Of a stretch of DNA of 64,000 nucleotides, positions 35,571-47,646 are shown piece by piece; position 1 is the first letter of the stretch, and the number at the start of each line of letters is the position of its first letter. The notes under the pieces were generated by a model. It was not told where the DNA came from. It made no database searches and saw nothing but the letters and a program-made list of their open reading frames with translations. The position numbers and the translations under genes were made by a program. Source of the DNA: Coprinus comatus. Its lineage: Eukaryota; Basidiomycota; Agaricomycetes; Agaricales; Agaricaceae. The stretch is from positions 1-64,000 of the forward strand of contig JAWPGT010000034.1 in NCBI GenBank assembly GCA_034638255.1, read 5' to 3'.

Positions 35571-35807
35571 CTTACTGCAAATGGAATTGGAAACGATCAA
35601 CGGAGTATGAAAACACATCACAGTCACGATCATGTGCACCGTGACGATACGAACAAGTTCGGAATCACCAGAAGTTCGGAATGTCACAAGAGTGACCGTG
35701 ATAATTTCAACCTCCTCTTGACACACTACCACGTGCGGACATTCAATTGTGATGTGCAGCAACAATATCCAATATCCGACATGGCAAGGCATCGGCAGGC
35801 GTGACAA

Positions 35808-37121
35808 CCCTCCTGAAAGCTTTCTTCAAAAACCCACTTTCCTTCACACAAAAAATGGTATGATGGCATTCAGAGTAGTGTAAATAATAAGTATACAAGT
35901 TTTCAGATGCAAACTTGCCCCGAACGAAGAGGAAAACGGGAATTCCGAACTGGTGGTGATTCCAAACTTCTGGGTAACGATAGTAGATGATAGTAACCTT
36001 TGACAAATATATTGCTTACATAACGGTCATCTCGGCGCTCTCAAGACCACTGCTCAAATATTCGTAGCGCTCAATAAGCTCTGCAGCTTCTCACATCAAC
36101 CCTCCTGGTCTTCGATGTTCATCTTTGTCTTTCTACCACCTTCACTTGATGTCGGGCTCTTCGGCTATTCTCAGGTTCCTGGTTCTCCCTTGTTAGTCTT
36201 GGTGAAGACGCAAAGAATTTGCTGGGAGCAACGATCGTAAATTCATTGATAATGCCACTAAAACATGTTCCCCTAAACGTTGACTACCCGTCTCTCTCTG
36301 ATGTGTACGCCTCATCACTCGGGATGGTTGCGGATCATGCTAGAAATGGGAAAGGTTGACGCTAAAATTGATCCATAAACTCTAGATTTTGTTTCATCAA
36401 CATCTCACCCTGATCTCACCACTCGTCCGCACTCCCGTAAAAAAACACAGGCACTGCCAATCTCTGCCAATCGAAGAAGTTAAGAACTTTTGATGACGTG
36501 AAACAGTTCTAGGCGAATTCTAGGCGATGTATGTGGAGCCGAACCCCCTGCATCTCAAACGACGACGGATAGGACTTGGCTATTCCTTGGATGGCAATAT
36601 GTGGATTCAATAAATGGTTTGGCAACATGTATAAATCTAAATCAATGCGAGCTGCGAAATCTTACTGATATTACTCAGCTGTGAGGAAAAGTTTCATCAC
36701 TCAACTTATACATGAGTTCATATATTCTCAATACTAACCAACTACTCATACTACATCATATTTGTTAATGATATTTGGACTTACACGGGGTATCGGCTAT
36801 CCCAATTTCAAAGACGCAATCCAGGAACCTCTCGTCGCTTATTTCTTACCCGCCATTTCAAGCGAATCAAATAGGTTATGTGGTCGAAAGATTGGCAAAA
36901 AAAACACTGAGAACTCGAGGTTATAGGAACTTGCTCTTCCCTTAGCATTCATATCAACCCTGACTATTACCGAATCCGGATGTACAACTCTCGGTAACAC
37001 TCCTTTTTGACCGCAAATACATCAAGTTTGTGGATGACGGTTCGCAGCACGTCCGATTTTGGAAGTTTTCAAGTGCCTGGATAACCCAAAAACATGGGGA
37101 GGATTACGAGTCACCGGAGGG
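35808..37121. other. Intergenic, mostly unexplained
   Basis: Apart from the weak minus-strand frame at 35743-36006, which may be an upstream part of the acidic exon, nothing is supported. Confidence 0.45.
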
Positions 37122-37128
37122 TATAAAA
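37122..37128 (+). promoter_or_regulatory. TATA box of the GMC oxidoreductase
   Basis: TATAAAA within GAGGGTATAAAACC, 49 bp upstream of the chosen ATG at 37177. Confidence 0.6.
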
Positions 37129-37176
37129 CCTGGGGGGATTCGACGCTGTTTCAACAGTTCACTTCCAGCGGAAAAC

Positions 37177-39380
37177 ATGCGTCTAACGGCCTCTTTTCTC
37201 GCCCTTCTCGCCCTCCTCACTTCTAAGGCTTTGGCGGCCATTTACAATGACCCCAGTCAATTGCCTAGGAACAAGAAGTATGACTTTGTGGTAGTTGGAG
37301 GTAATCTATCTCGCATCGTCAAGATAGACATGGCGCTAATCTGTTCTACTAGCTGGAAACGCTGGGGCTGTTGTTGCTGCCAGGCTTGCTGAGAACCCAA
37401 AATTCAAGGTCCTCGTCATTGAAGCTGGTCGGTAGTAAGTATCATATCAGATTAATGACTGTGGGATCTACGTGCTAAATTTGTACTACACAGCCACGAA
37501 GGCTTCCAAGAGGATTTGGTGAAGATTCCGTTCTTTGGACCGACTGCTACTCCGCAGACTTCATTCGACTGGAACTACACAACTGTTCCTCAACCTTTCC
37601 TTTCAAATCAGAACATTCCTTTTCCTCGCGGTTATGTTCTTGGTGGAAGCAGCACGACCAGTGAGTGGTAACAATAGAACCAAACCAACGAGAAAGCTGA
37701 TGAATCATTCTGATTAATGATAGACTTCATGGTCTATACACGCGGACCCAAGGATGACTACGACTACTTGGCTAACGTAGCAGGAGATGCTGGCTGGTCC
37801 TGGGACAACCTATGGGCATACTCACTTAAGGTACCGTTCTTCGAGATACACCAACAATATAATACTAATTTCGTTGATCACAGAACGAGAAACACGTTCC
37901 TCCTGCTGACGGCCACGACGACTCTACCCAGTATATTTCCTCATATCACGGAGACGATGGTCCTCTCTTGACATCCGTTGCTGGATATGCTACTGAACTT
38001 GACCCTCGCGTACTTGCTTTGACTCAAGAACTCGACGAATTCCCCTACAATCCTGACAACAATGGTGGCGATCCCCTCGGTATCTCTTGGATGCACTCTA
38101 CCATCGGTGGAGGCGTTCGAAGCTCTTCTGCCACCGCATTCCTCATCCCCGCGCTCAATACGTACAACAACATCGATCTCCTTTACAATGCTCAAGTCAC
38201 CAAGCTTATCCAAACTGGAAGAGTTGGTAAGGTTCCGGTGTTCCGTGGTGTCGAGTTTGCTCGCAGCTCTCGCTCTCGTCGTTACACCGTTACTGTCAAG
38301 AAGGAGGTTGTCCTTGCTGCTGGTGCTTTCGGTACACCCCAAATTCTCCTTCTCTCTGGCATAGGACCTGCTCAGGACTTGAGGGATGTTGGTGTTACAC
38401 CCATTGTCGATCACCCAGAAGTTGGTCAGAATCTCATAGATCACCCTCTCCTTCCCGTTCAATGGCGTGTCAACAGCACTGCTCCTGGTGGTACACTGGA
38501 CCCCATTGTGCGCGGTGAAGCCGCTTTTGGTGATGCCTACGAGCAGTATACTACTACTCATACTGGCCGTTTTGCTAATGGCGTCCACAACTTTATGAGT
38601 TTCTTCCGTATCCCCGATGGTCACGAAATTCTCCAGACTCATGGTGATCCCACCACTGGCCCTACCGCTCCTCATATTGAACTTGCCCCTGCTGTACGTA
38701 AATTCTGACTCGATTTCCATTTGTTTATACTGAACCTGTCGCATAGAACGGCTTCTTCACTACATCTCAACCCATCCCCGAGTCTGGCTCATATTTTACA
38801 CTCATCAACGTCGTAGTTTCTCCCACTTCTAGTGAGCTTTTTTTGTTTTTGACTTTTTGCACTAAAACCTTAGAATTAATCAACGTATCAATCAGAGGGT
38901 TACATTAAACTTGCATCCAATGATCCATTTGCTCATCCCGTCATCGACCCCAAGCTCCTCGACACTCAGTACGACAGGGACGCTCTTATCTACTCCATCC
39001 GTAAAGCTCAACGCTGGGCTGGCTCAGAGGCCTTCAAGGATTACGTCATTGGTCCTTACACCCCGCTGGAGACTGATGAACAAATTCTCGAATACGCAAG
39101 CCACTGGGCTACTACCATCAAGCATCCATTCTGCACTACCCGTGTTGATAGCAGGCCTGGACATGGTGTCGTTGATGGCAAACTTCTCGTCAAGAAGGTT
39201 CGTGGCATTCGCGTTGTTGACGCCTCTATTTGGGTATGTTTTTTTCTCTTATTTGTATCGGTTCTTTTTTCTGACTTTACTTCGTCTCTGTAGCCCGTAA
39301 TTCCTGCTAGTCATCCTATGGCTGCTGTATATATTGTTGCCGAAAGGATCGCTGACGTTATCAAATCCGCCTACGCTTAA
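37177..39380 (+). CDS. Secreted GMC oxidoreductase (AA3 family, aryl-alcohol-oxidase-like)
   Basis: Eight exons (37177-37300, 37353-37434, 37494-37660, 37724-37830, 37884-38693, 38747-38831, 38896-39233, 39294-39380) give 599 residues. A signal peptide (MRLTASFLALLALLTSKALA) precedes the FAD dinucleotide motif YDFVVVGAGNAGAVVAARL and the ADP-binding VLVIEAG. GMC signature 1 is seen in GYVLGGSSTTNFMVYTRG and signature 2 in GAFGTPQILLLSGIGP. The C-terminal catalytic region carries the two conserved His, in IKHPFCTTRVD and IPASHPMAAVYIVAERIADVI. AA3_2 enzymes oxidise alcohols or sugars and supply hydrogen peroxide for peroxidase-driven lignocellulose attack. HPFCT replaces the common HPVGT, so substrate choice is uncertain. 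The start at 37177 is set by the signal peptide; an in-frame ATG at 37030 adds unlikely residues. Confidence 0.93.
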
Positions 39381-39406
39381 AACTCCAGAACAAAACCACT
39401 ATCTTT

Positions 39407-39478
39407 ATTTATCGTCTCTCTTTCTATAGTTTCTTATATTATTTATCGTCTCTCTTTCTATAGTTTCTTATATTATTT
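39407..39478. repeat. 34-bp tandem duplication downstream of the GMC gene
   Basis: The unit ATTTATCGTCTCTCTTTCTA and the 14 bases after it occur twice, at 39407-39440 and 39441-39474, followed by the first four bases of a third copy. It lies 27 bp beyond the stop, so it is probably in the 3' UTR. Confidence 0.95.
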
Positions 39479-40223
39479 GAACATATACCTGTATTTAGAT
39501 CGCGTGAACTCTGTAATAAACACAATACCAATATTATCTTACATATCAAGTTTAGTCCCAGAAACTCATGAGCCCAAATCCTGTTACTGAAAACATGTTT
39601 TTTTGTATCTTCATTCCATAACAACAGAAGCCTGGCATGATATATCAATAGAGGATATGTTGAATCATTCAAAGATGATTTGTAGCCTAAGATGCAGTAC
39701 AAAAACTTTTGGTCACCGAATAGAATTCAATTGATGATGACCAGCACTTCAGCGCGTTCACCATTCAGCATGGATAAGTACCACAATCTGATGCTACGCA
39801 CTCCGAATATCATCAAATCTAACTGTGTTGGGACTACAATACGGCGCGGTAACAGAAACAGTGACCAACCGCATCATCGTTCAAGAACCAAAATCATAAG
39901 TTACGGTCAATGGTCATTCTGAAAGATGTACCTCCGTCGCACGTGTGTGGTTCCTCTCGATACTAAAACGTGCCAAGAACTTTACTTCAGATTTTCAGAT
40001 TTAACTATGTGCAGGCACCACGCTAGGTAACAATATACCAAGGGGTCTGATTGTTAAATTTCATCGAACGGGTTGACGCGCTGCGAGAAAGGGCATCCCA
40101 ACTCTGGATATTGCATTGCTACAACAGGAACTATTCGACATTCTCCCATATTCATACTACTGCTACTACATTCTCAACTACTCCCATTTCATAACTATTT
40201 GATATTTCAATTCTGATTCTGGG
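39479..40223. other. Intergenic, no supported gene
   Basis: Convergent 3' flanks of the GMC and beta-trefoil genes. Short frames only. Confidence 0.55.
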
Positions 40224-40917
40224 TCAGTTAACAGGTCGGAAGATGAAGCGTTGTTCGGCACTGCCATCGGCAGGCATCAAGAAGGCCTATAAATTTCAGT
40301 TATGTTTAAACACAATGGTAAAATATGTTGACACCCACCCCTCCATCTCTAACGGTCCATAATCTATCTTGGTTCGGCAATCTGATCTGCATGCAATGTC
40401 AACTTTATGTCATTTGGGACCAAAATAAATGTAAGAGCTAACCACGAATTGTCCATTTCCTGCGCTTTCAATAACCCATCTGGTTGCTTCCACACCAGTA
40501 CTACCCCACTGTTAAAACAAACAACTTTTATTAGCCTGAAAAACCGTAGAGAGTACGATTTCTTCACTCACGACGCGATCGTCAACATTTGATGGGGTTG
40601 CAAAAGACTCGGCACCAACATTACGGATGACAAAAGTATTTCCTTCATCCAGCAGTATATTGAACTGTTACATTTTTCTAAATGAGTTTTTGGATATAAA
40701 ATAAAAATAAATAATTGCCTGCTCAAATGGACCGGCATTGCTGTTTTCGAAAAAGATGGGGCTCCTGTAACCAGGAGGAGCACCACTAGGCCTAAAATTC
40801 CTGGCCCAGGTGCCATCGGAAACCGAGATGATAACAAAAGGCTGTCAATTGCAAATGTATTCTATGAGCTGGTTCTGTAGTAGCCCCACAATTATTCCAT
40901 ACCTGAGCACCGGACAT
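40224..40917 (-). CDS. Small beta-trefoil-like protein, paralogue A
   Basis: Six exons, 40917-40903, 40841-40719, 40664-40572, 40508-40443, 40386-40339 and 40286-40224, give 135 residues. There is no signal peptide (MSGAQ-PFVIISV). Landmarks shared with paralogue B are SDGTWARNF, EGNTFVIRNVG, EATRWVIESAGNGQFVI, LPNQDRLWTVRDGG and GSAEQRF. Repeating hydrophobic beta-strand blocks with W-x-I at the end of each lobe resemble cytosolic beta-trefoil proteins of mushrooms (ricin-B-type lectins or trefoil protease inhibitors). This is a fold-level inference and no ligand residues are identified. The second intron needs a GC-AG boundary (CAG/GCAATT). The exon 5 acceptor is the first of two AGs (GCAG/ATCAG), since only that one restores family sequence. 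A TATAAAAG lies about 80 bp upstream (41002-40995). Confidence 0.7.
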
Positions 40918-41756
40918 AATTGTGCTGAGTTTGAATTGACCGATTGGACGAGTCGAAGTTCAGTGACTTGAGTTTTAGGTCAATACATGAAGGACTTTTA
41001 TACTCAAGCCACCCACTAGGTATCCCTTGCAGCGCCCATTTGATGTTCTAAGTTTGGAATTTATAAGTTTTTGTTAAGAATCTCTGACATTCTGGTACAT
41101 GTTAATTACATTAGAGTGTTCCATTGACGCTGTACGCTAGCACTACCTACTTCCCTTCGCTAAGGAAGACCTAAAACTTCATGCACTAGCTGCAATCTCG
41201 GGTGCGAAAGTCGCGCATGCATGCAACATGTCAATGGTCCAAAAGTAATGAACTAACCAGTTGAACCCCAGCGCAATAACTATAACTAATAGAGAGTGAT
41301 AGAGACTACTGACGATGCCAAAACTGGAGGTGTGTTACAGTGGTGGAGTGGTTCGTTTTTGTTTCGCTATAATATTCGGACTCCAATAGGGTGCAGGACA
41401 GAAATGAGAATGCCATTAGAGAATGACATTAGTCCCAAGTGGAAATAGACGGACTTTATTGAGTCAACGATGCCATTTATCTGACAGTGGATCAGAAATT
41501 TAGGAAGACAAATGACTGATATTTCTTGCATTCCCATTCCGTTCAATCACTGACTGAATTTTAAAAAATAACAGCTTTGGAGACGGCCCAGCTGGCTACA
41601 TGTTCTAACCCACGAACAGAATTAGTATATGTAACCGTCTAAAGCCATTATGTTATGTTCACAGTTAATAAGCTTCGTCATTCATGGACCATATAATTCA
41701 TCAATAATCACAAAACAATAACGGTATCACAGTGAATTGATCATTATCGTGATTTA
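40918..41756. other. Intergenic between the two beta-trefoil-like paralogues
   Basis: Contains the TATAAAAG of paralogue A at 40995-41002 (minus strand). No other supported feature. Confidence 0.5.
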
Positions 41757-42479
41757 CTACTCTGGCCGCTGTACATAAAACCGTTGCTCAAGACCACCAT
41801 TTGCTGGCTCTAAGAATACCTAAACAAACAGCATTAAAGAAAAAAAATTCAACTAATTCGTGAAAATGTGCTCACATCACCATCTTTTAGAGTCCAAACC
41901 AAATCTCTATTTGGCAACTTGATCTTGAAGTGGGGAAACAATGTCAATTAAAGGATGACCAGGTTTTAATTTCAGTTGTTAAGAAGTACATACCACGAAT
42001 AAACCCTCTCCAGCATTCTCAATTGCCCAACGTGTGGGAGGTATATCATCTCGACCCATCTGTATGGTAATAAATTATCAGTATTGCGCATTCGAATAGG
42101 AGGCTGAGAAGGACTAACAATACGATTATCAAGCAGTTCAAAATGGCATGCATATAGGCGACTGCCTATATTCTGAATTGTAAAGGTGTTACCAAATGGC
42201 GTCTTTGCAATACGAAACTAGGAATAAATAAAATCGTTGTCAATTTAATTGTAAAAGAGTTTTTTTTTTTTTTATATCTCACCATTTCGTAAACACTAGC
42301 AAAGAAATGTTCGAATGTAAGAGCAGTGATTGAGGGACCACTGTGACCACCACCGGGGAAATTGCGAGCCCAAGTACCATCTAAAGCTGAAGTGATTCGA
42401 GACTGAAGTAAAAATTGAGTAAAATAATTCCATTATGAGCTTCCTTCCGCACTGGTGAAAGATGGGGGAAGTATACCAT
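41757..42479 (-). CDS. Small beta-trefoil-like protein, paralogue B
   Basis: Exons 42402-42283, 42217-42119, 42059-41994, 41923-41876 and 41819-41757 match exons 2-6 of paralogue A in phase, and the last three also in length (66, 48 and 63 nt). Sequence landmarks: LDGTWARNFPGGG, FGNTFTIQNIGSRLYAC, PPTRWAIENAGEGLFV, LPNRDLVWTLKDGD and GLEQRFYVQRPE. The start is uncertain. The best reading places the ATG at 42479-42477 immediately before a GTATAC donor, so the first coding exon would be a bare ATG, giving 132 residues. TATAAAG lies at 42559-42553. The fold and function inference is as for paralogue A; exact ligand unknown. Confidence 0.65.
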
Positions 42480-43688
42480 GTATGCAATGATTTCCTAGAC
42501 CAAGGTATTGAAGTAAAGATTTCCTTCGTCTTCAAAAAGCCCTCAGCCCTTTCTTTATAACTAAAACCATAAACCCACATTATACGCGATTAAAGCCTTG
42601 TTTTCATCAATCTACCACTTCCTCCTTCTTACATGCCTTTCTTACATATTCGAACCCAAAGTAAAAATAACACTACCTTTTGAACGGCGTAATGAACACG
42701 TCATCCTAAGCGTTATTCGTCATCCAAGCTTGAGTACTCAGTCTCCTGATCCCACTTCTCCGACTCTTCAGAACTTCCCAACTTTCATATGTATGGCAGG
42801 GCCATCTAAATCCCACCTACCACCCACTACCCCCTACAAGCACACTACATAAATGAATCAATAAAACGTTCTTACCGAGGTAAAAACAAGTTATTCCTAG
42901 GAAATGAAGCTTCAACGAAGTCACTTCTAAGACTGGGCATAGAACGCCGCCGAACTGTGGCGATAACTTAAAATTAACATACCTAAAAATGATTCGCAAA
43001 TGCACAACCCGAAGGTAGGAGCTTCCATCTTCTAGCGTCTCCAACAGAGGCATCTAAGACGTCCCCAAGGATACTAAGCTCGTTGGGAATCCTGGTTGTG
43101 AGAGGGTTCGGGTTTATTATCAAGGGTTATCGTCTAACTCTGTCGAGGCATTGATTCCGCCAACCCACAAACCAGCATTTCTAAGACTCATGATGCAACG
43201 TCATGAATTAACAAGCTTCCAAAGATTACCTTTCGCTTTGGCAGTAAGTATGATGTTTTCGAGAAAGTCTTCTAGTTTGGAGAACCGGATAAGAAGTTGG
43301 AGATAGTTGGAACTGATCATGGGAGGTACTACCCCTACACGGCGGTCCGCGTCAATTGCATCACCGGTCCGGTCCGTCCGTGTCAAGTAGGAGAGGACAA
43401 AAGAAAAACGCAAAAAAGCATAATATTGTGAGGGTGGAAAAAGTACAAGAATAAAGTAATAACACAACGGACACAACAAACTTAACAGCAAAAAAAAAAC
43501 TGCAAATTGCGAAAAAAGGACTGATTACTCATATATAAAAAGAGGCTTTGTCCACTTCCCATAAAAGTTCTCTCAATCCTAATTCCCCAAGTTCCTCTTC
43601 ACAAGTTTCAATTTCACTTTATATATATATAAAAGCAATGACCATAACATCACAGCCTTCCACAACCTTCGTACTCGAATCATCTACA
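42480..43688. other. Intergenic, weak short frames only
   Basis: A plus-strand frame at 43193 (MMQRHELTSFQRLPFALA before a GTAAGT donor) and minus-strand frames at 42817-43053 and 43201-43491 were considered, but no multi-exon model closes. Nothing else seen. Confidence 0.4.
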
Positions 43689-45814
43689 TCAATCATCTTT
43701 CTTCCCACTTCTTGGAACTCCAGGTGCAGGTGAATTCGATAACGGCGAAGGCGAAGAATACCCTGGTCCTTGTCCTCCTCCACTCTGTTGTTGTTGAAAC
43801 CCAAACCCATTCGATTGTCCATTCAAACCAGGATTAGGTGTAGGAGGGAAAACAGCATACGAGGGTTGACCAGGAACTACAACTTCATTCGTATGACCAT
43901 GACCGTTAGTTGTAGTCGAAGCTGGTGCAGTGCCAGGAACAACATAAGGTGACATAGGAGTTCTAGGAGGTCCACCTAACAAAGAAGGAGTACGAACATG
44001 ACCACGCCCATTCATTCCCATTCCAGGTGTAGGCGGTGGTACAGCTCCAGAAGGTCCAAATGAACCGGAAGGAAAGCCTAAACCAACCGCACTCTGTGGA
44101 GGTGCCGTATTAGGTACACTTCCAGGACCATATGTGGAAGGGGTATATGGAGGTTGAGGTGAAAAATTTCCTGAAACAGGTGTTCCAGCATAACTCGAAT
44201 ACGGCGAACCACCAGCCAAATTATTTTCCATAACCCAACCATTCCCTTGTGAAATCATTCTACCAGATTGAGGTCTAGCTCTTAATTCACTTCCACCCCA
44301 TTTTCCTCTTAATCCAATCTTAACTCCAGTTGATTCCGCTGCTACCAATCCTGGACCAGAATCCGATCCTGAAACTACTTCAACCGCTTTTGTACCAACT
44401 CGAATGGCATAACCCATACAAACAAATACTCCTCCAAGAACACCAACACATCTGAATATATGAATAGATACTAATATCAGTATCAACGGAACAAAAGGGT
44501 GAGTTGTTGTACGTACCGGATCAGTAACTGAGTAAGTGTTGTCGTCTTTTGATGAATCGTAATACTCAAAGGATCAAGATCGAATTTGAAGAAAATTCCA
44601 GGTGTCCCTTGACCATGTTCAAAGTTACGAGTATAATGAGTCACACTGTATTGACTTGTTTCAACAGGTCTGCTCCGAGAAGCAATATATGTCGTAGGAA
44701 CCACTCGGGTGAAGTATTGGAAAGCAGTAAAATCTTCAATATAAGATATAAGTATCCCTAAATGAGGCAAAATAATTTCACCTACGATCATGTGTAACCT
44801 CGAAGGAATTATCCAGAGGTTGAACAATATCTGGGAAATGAGGACCGAACGAAAATTCGGTGATAACATGTGAGAGATTCATAACTAATAACCAACGATG
44901 TCAATAAATGTTCATCTACAAATGAATAACGCATACGGGTATGGTCGACATGCTCGTAAGTCGCATATCCGTGGCCCAGCGTAGTAATATGAAGATTGGC
45001 TAGAAAGACGGCTATCAACAAAAGAGCAATTATGAATGTTTCAAAGTACCTGTAACCCGTTTAACAGCTAAAGTCCCATAAACTCTACAAGCATTTGGGT
45101 CTCCCTCATGTTTATAAGTTGGTTTAAACTTGTTCTTCGCAGAGTCTTTTGACTGGAATATATCGAATAGTCCTCGAGACTTGCGAGATTGTTCAACGAC
45201 CTGAGAAGCAGAGAGTCCCGCAGAATGTTCCCTTTTAGATATGTCAGAAAGACAGTCAGATGATAGATAGATCGCATGTATACAGACTTTAGTGCGGTAG
45301 CCTGACCGACGTCGAATTTGACCTAATAATTTCCCAAACCTAATTAGTGCACATGCCACCCTTATGAGAGAATAGCCTTACTCCATCACGGCGTAGCCCA
45401 CCAGTCAACAACAGCCTATCACCCACCACATCTCTTAGATCAATACTCAAGTCTATTAAATGGTTGTTGAATTGCCAATATTTGTGATTGTGAAGTATTA
45501 AAGCACTCACAATGACAAGGCATATTGACGACCATATCCATATTAACGAACATATACGGCACATTTGCTTGATCTACTGCAAACTTGAATTCCGTCCAGC
45601 CCCAGATGTACTCTCCAACATCATTGAGGACCAAGACAAGAGCTATGAGCATAACGAATAGGGTAACAAAACCTCTTCCTTCTGAGCGACTCTTGTATGC
45701 CGAGGGAACCTTTGGGAAAGCATCGAACTTTGCGAGAGGAGCAGCCACTGCGTCGATTTTACTGAGTACAGAATCATCATGGCTGTTGTGTGCCATGGCG
45801 GCGACGAGGGCCAA
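43689..45814 (-). CDS. ERV41: ERV41/ERGIC2-like COPII cargo receptor
   Basis: Eight exons (45814-45511, 45452-45382, 45322-45288, 45231-45050, 44999-44937, 44884-44786, 44733-44517, 44451-43689) give 577 residues. Family landmarks: FDAFPKVPSAYKSRSEGRGF, a first membrane segment (VTLFVMLIALVLVLNDVGEY), VNMDMVVNMPCH-YLSIDLRD, CRVYGTLAVKRVT, NLHITTLGHGYATYEHVDHT, FSFGPHFPDIVQPLDNSFE and VVPTTYIASRSRPVET. The second membrane segment is CVGVLGGVFVCMGYAIRVG. Erv41-Erv46 cycles between ER and Golgi and retrieves ER proteins. Two nearby ATGs (45814, 45796) are possible starts. The tail after the last membrane segment is about 230 residues of Pro/Gly/Ser-rich sequence, much longer than in yeast Erv41 (about 350 total), and ends GVPRSGKKDD with a dilysine-like basic end. 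Confidence 0.9.
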
Positions 45815-46163
45815 GAGGAGAAGAAGGAGATGAGAATGCCAGCAATTAGTATATTATTTATTTATTTCCCCGACCCCTTGTTATGTCGACGTGTCCTTAT
45901 AACCCGGGTCCCGTGACTCTGACAATGTCCACGTGAGCTCCACTCCTCCAGTCCGCTTGAATACCTTCCTTCCAATTCAAATATATGGCTTACAACAAGA
46001 AAACATTCGACATGCTTTGAGTCCGTATGACAATATTTTTTGTCTATTATATGTACGACTGCTCGTACTACCCCTTTCCAAAACTTCGGAACAACCACAA
46101 AACGAGTTAATCCATAGCTCTTCCGAAGCTTCGAGCTCCGGTCTGAATAAATCCATAATCTTT

Positions 46164-47002
46164 TTACTTGAGCAAAGTAAGAGCAACAGTCGAAATTGCA
46201 CTAGCTCCAAGTACAATGTATCCAGTGGTGTAAGCACCCTTGACGCTCAGGACTACATAACAAAAACAGATATTTGATCAGTTTCAGCAATCAAAAGGAG
46301 ATCGTCCAACGATTCACGGGGGGTATACGTACATTTACCAGAATCCCAGGCCAAATGCCTCAGACCATTCAATGAGTGGAAAGCGAAAGGTGCAGCAAGG
46401 AGAGCCTTGCCAGTATATTTGACGGCCTCGGGAAGACCATGAACGAATTCGACGATAGAAGCACTATCGAATGTTCCGGGAGCAACAAGATACGCAATGG
46501 AGAAACCATAAAGGACTAGACCACGAAGATTAAGTAAACCAAAACATTCTATCATCGCATGAAATGAAAACACCTACGAGTGCTGAGAGCAACACCGGTA
46601 ACACGGTTGGCAATAGAAGCAACCCATGTAAGCTGAGGTTGGTAGATGGTGAAGTGAGGGCTGCTGGGACGGTTAAGGCGTTGCTTGTTGAGGATTTTGG
46701 TAGCATCCGCAGGGGTTAATGACTCGGTCTGGATTGCACTAAGTAATTAAGATGAGTACCGGTCAAGTCAGATTATAGATTAACTGACCGCTTGGTGATG
46801 ATATTGCGGAGGACAACCTGGTTCCTTGCAACTATTTCATGTCCATACAGCACAACAAGAAAGATACATAGAAGGATGATTTGAACGAACCCAACGTCAA
46901 TACGACTTGGGTATAGAAAGTACAAGAACACGAACCGAGACGTGGGGAAAATGCAGCTTGCCTGAGGGCTGGGGCCATTCCGAGAGCTTTGGTGGACATC
47001 AT
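46164..47002 (-). CDS. SDH3: Succinate dehydrogenase cytochrome b subunit
   Basis: Five exons, 47002-46936, 46831-46789, 46738-46578, 46515-46333 and 46252-46164, give 180 residues. A basic presequence ([20 protein letters not shown]) suits mitochondrial import. The family core is [19 protein letters not shown] followed by [12 protein letters not shown]. The second PROSITE-type signature is intact: [14 protein letters not shown], with the axial haem His. The C-terminus has a last membrane segment ([20 protein letters not shown]). Sdh3 with Sdh4 anchors the SDH dimer in the inner membrane and helps form the ubiquinone and haem b sites of complex II. At the first signature Asn stands where family members generally have His in HR[IV][ST]G. 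It is transcribed in the same direction as ERV41, 349 bp upstream of it. Confidence 0.93.
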
Positions 47003-47610
47003 TGTGGAGTATGAGCGTGGGGGTTACGGGCGACGATGGGGAAAGGTGGAAATTGGAGGACGTCGGAGGAAACGGTCTGCATCGGGACACGGCGAATCAA
47101 ACTCCGCACCGGTGATTGGTTCTCGGATACCATGACGTATCCACGTGATTATTCATTTTCTATCGCCGCATCCGAGCCGTAGGAATACTTGGGTACTTAC
47201 TGGAGTATGCTAAGCTAACTCAAAACATACTATTTCTTATTGCCCCAACACAAAAGTGAGAGAAAGGCCAACCGAAACCCTATTTACTGCATTGTAATTC
47301 GTCTCTGACACTCTGTGTATAAAAACTCTATAAAAAACTCTCGATTATACTTACATATGGGTAGAGTTTACTCTCAAACACCAAACAGTTCTTTTTTTTA
47401 AAGCTGACCAAACTTGTTGACCACTTCTTATTGTACAAAACAAAAGGAAATAAAGTTATAAATGTATGAGCAGAAATAAACTTGATTCAACACTGATTTA
47501 CAAAAACAACAGACAGTTTCCGCAGTTTCTCTTTTTCTTTTTCTTCTCACGTGTTTCTTATTGTCAGAAAACAAAAATAATCCAAAGGCACGAACTCTTT
47601 CCATTATATA

Positions 47611-47646
47611 AACAAAACAAAACAAAACAAAACAAAACAAAAAAAC
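47611..47646. repeat. (AAAAC)n microsatellite
   Basis: About six tandem AAAAC units followed by an A-run. Confidence 0.95.

Noticed and set aside
37941..38744. 267-residue minus-strand ORF
   Set aside because: Lies antisense to the GMC oxidoreductase exon; codon-pattern shadow without motifs.
43193..43310. Plus-strand exon candidate beginning MMQRHELTSFQRLPFALA before a GTAAGT donor
   Set aside because: No downstream exon could be joined in phase; left as unsupported.
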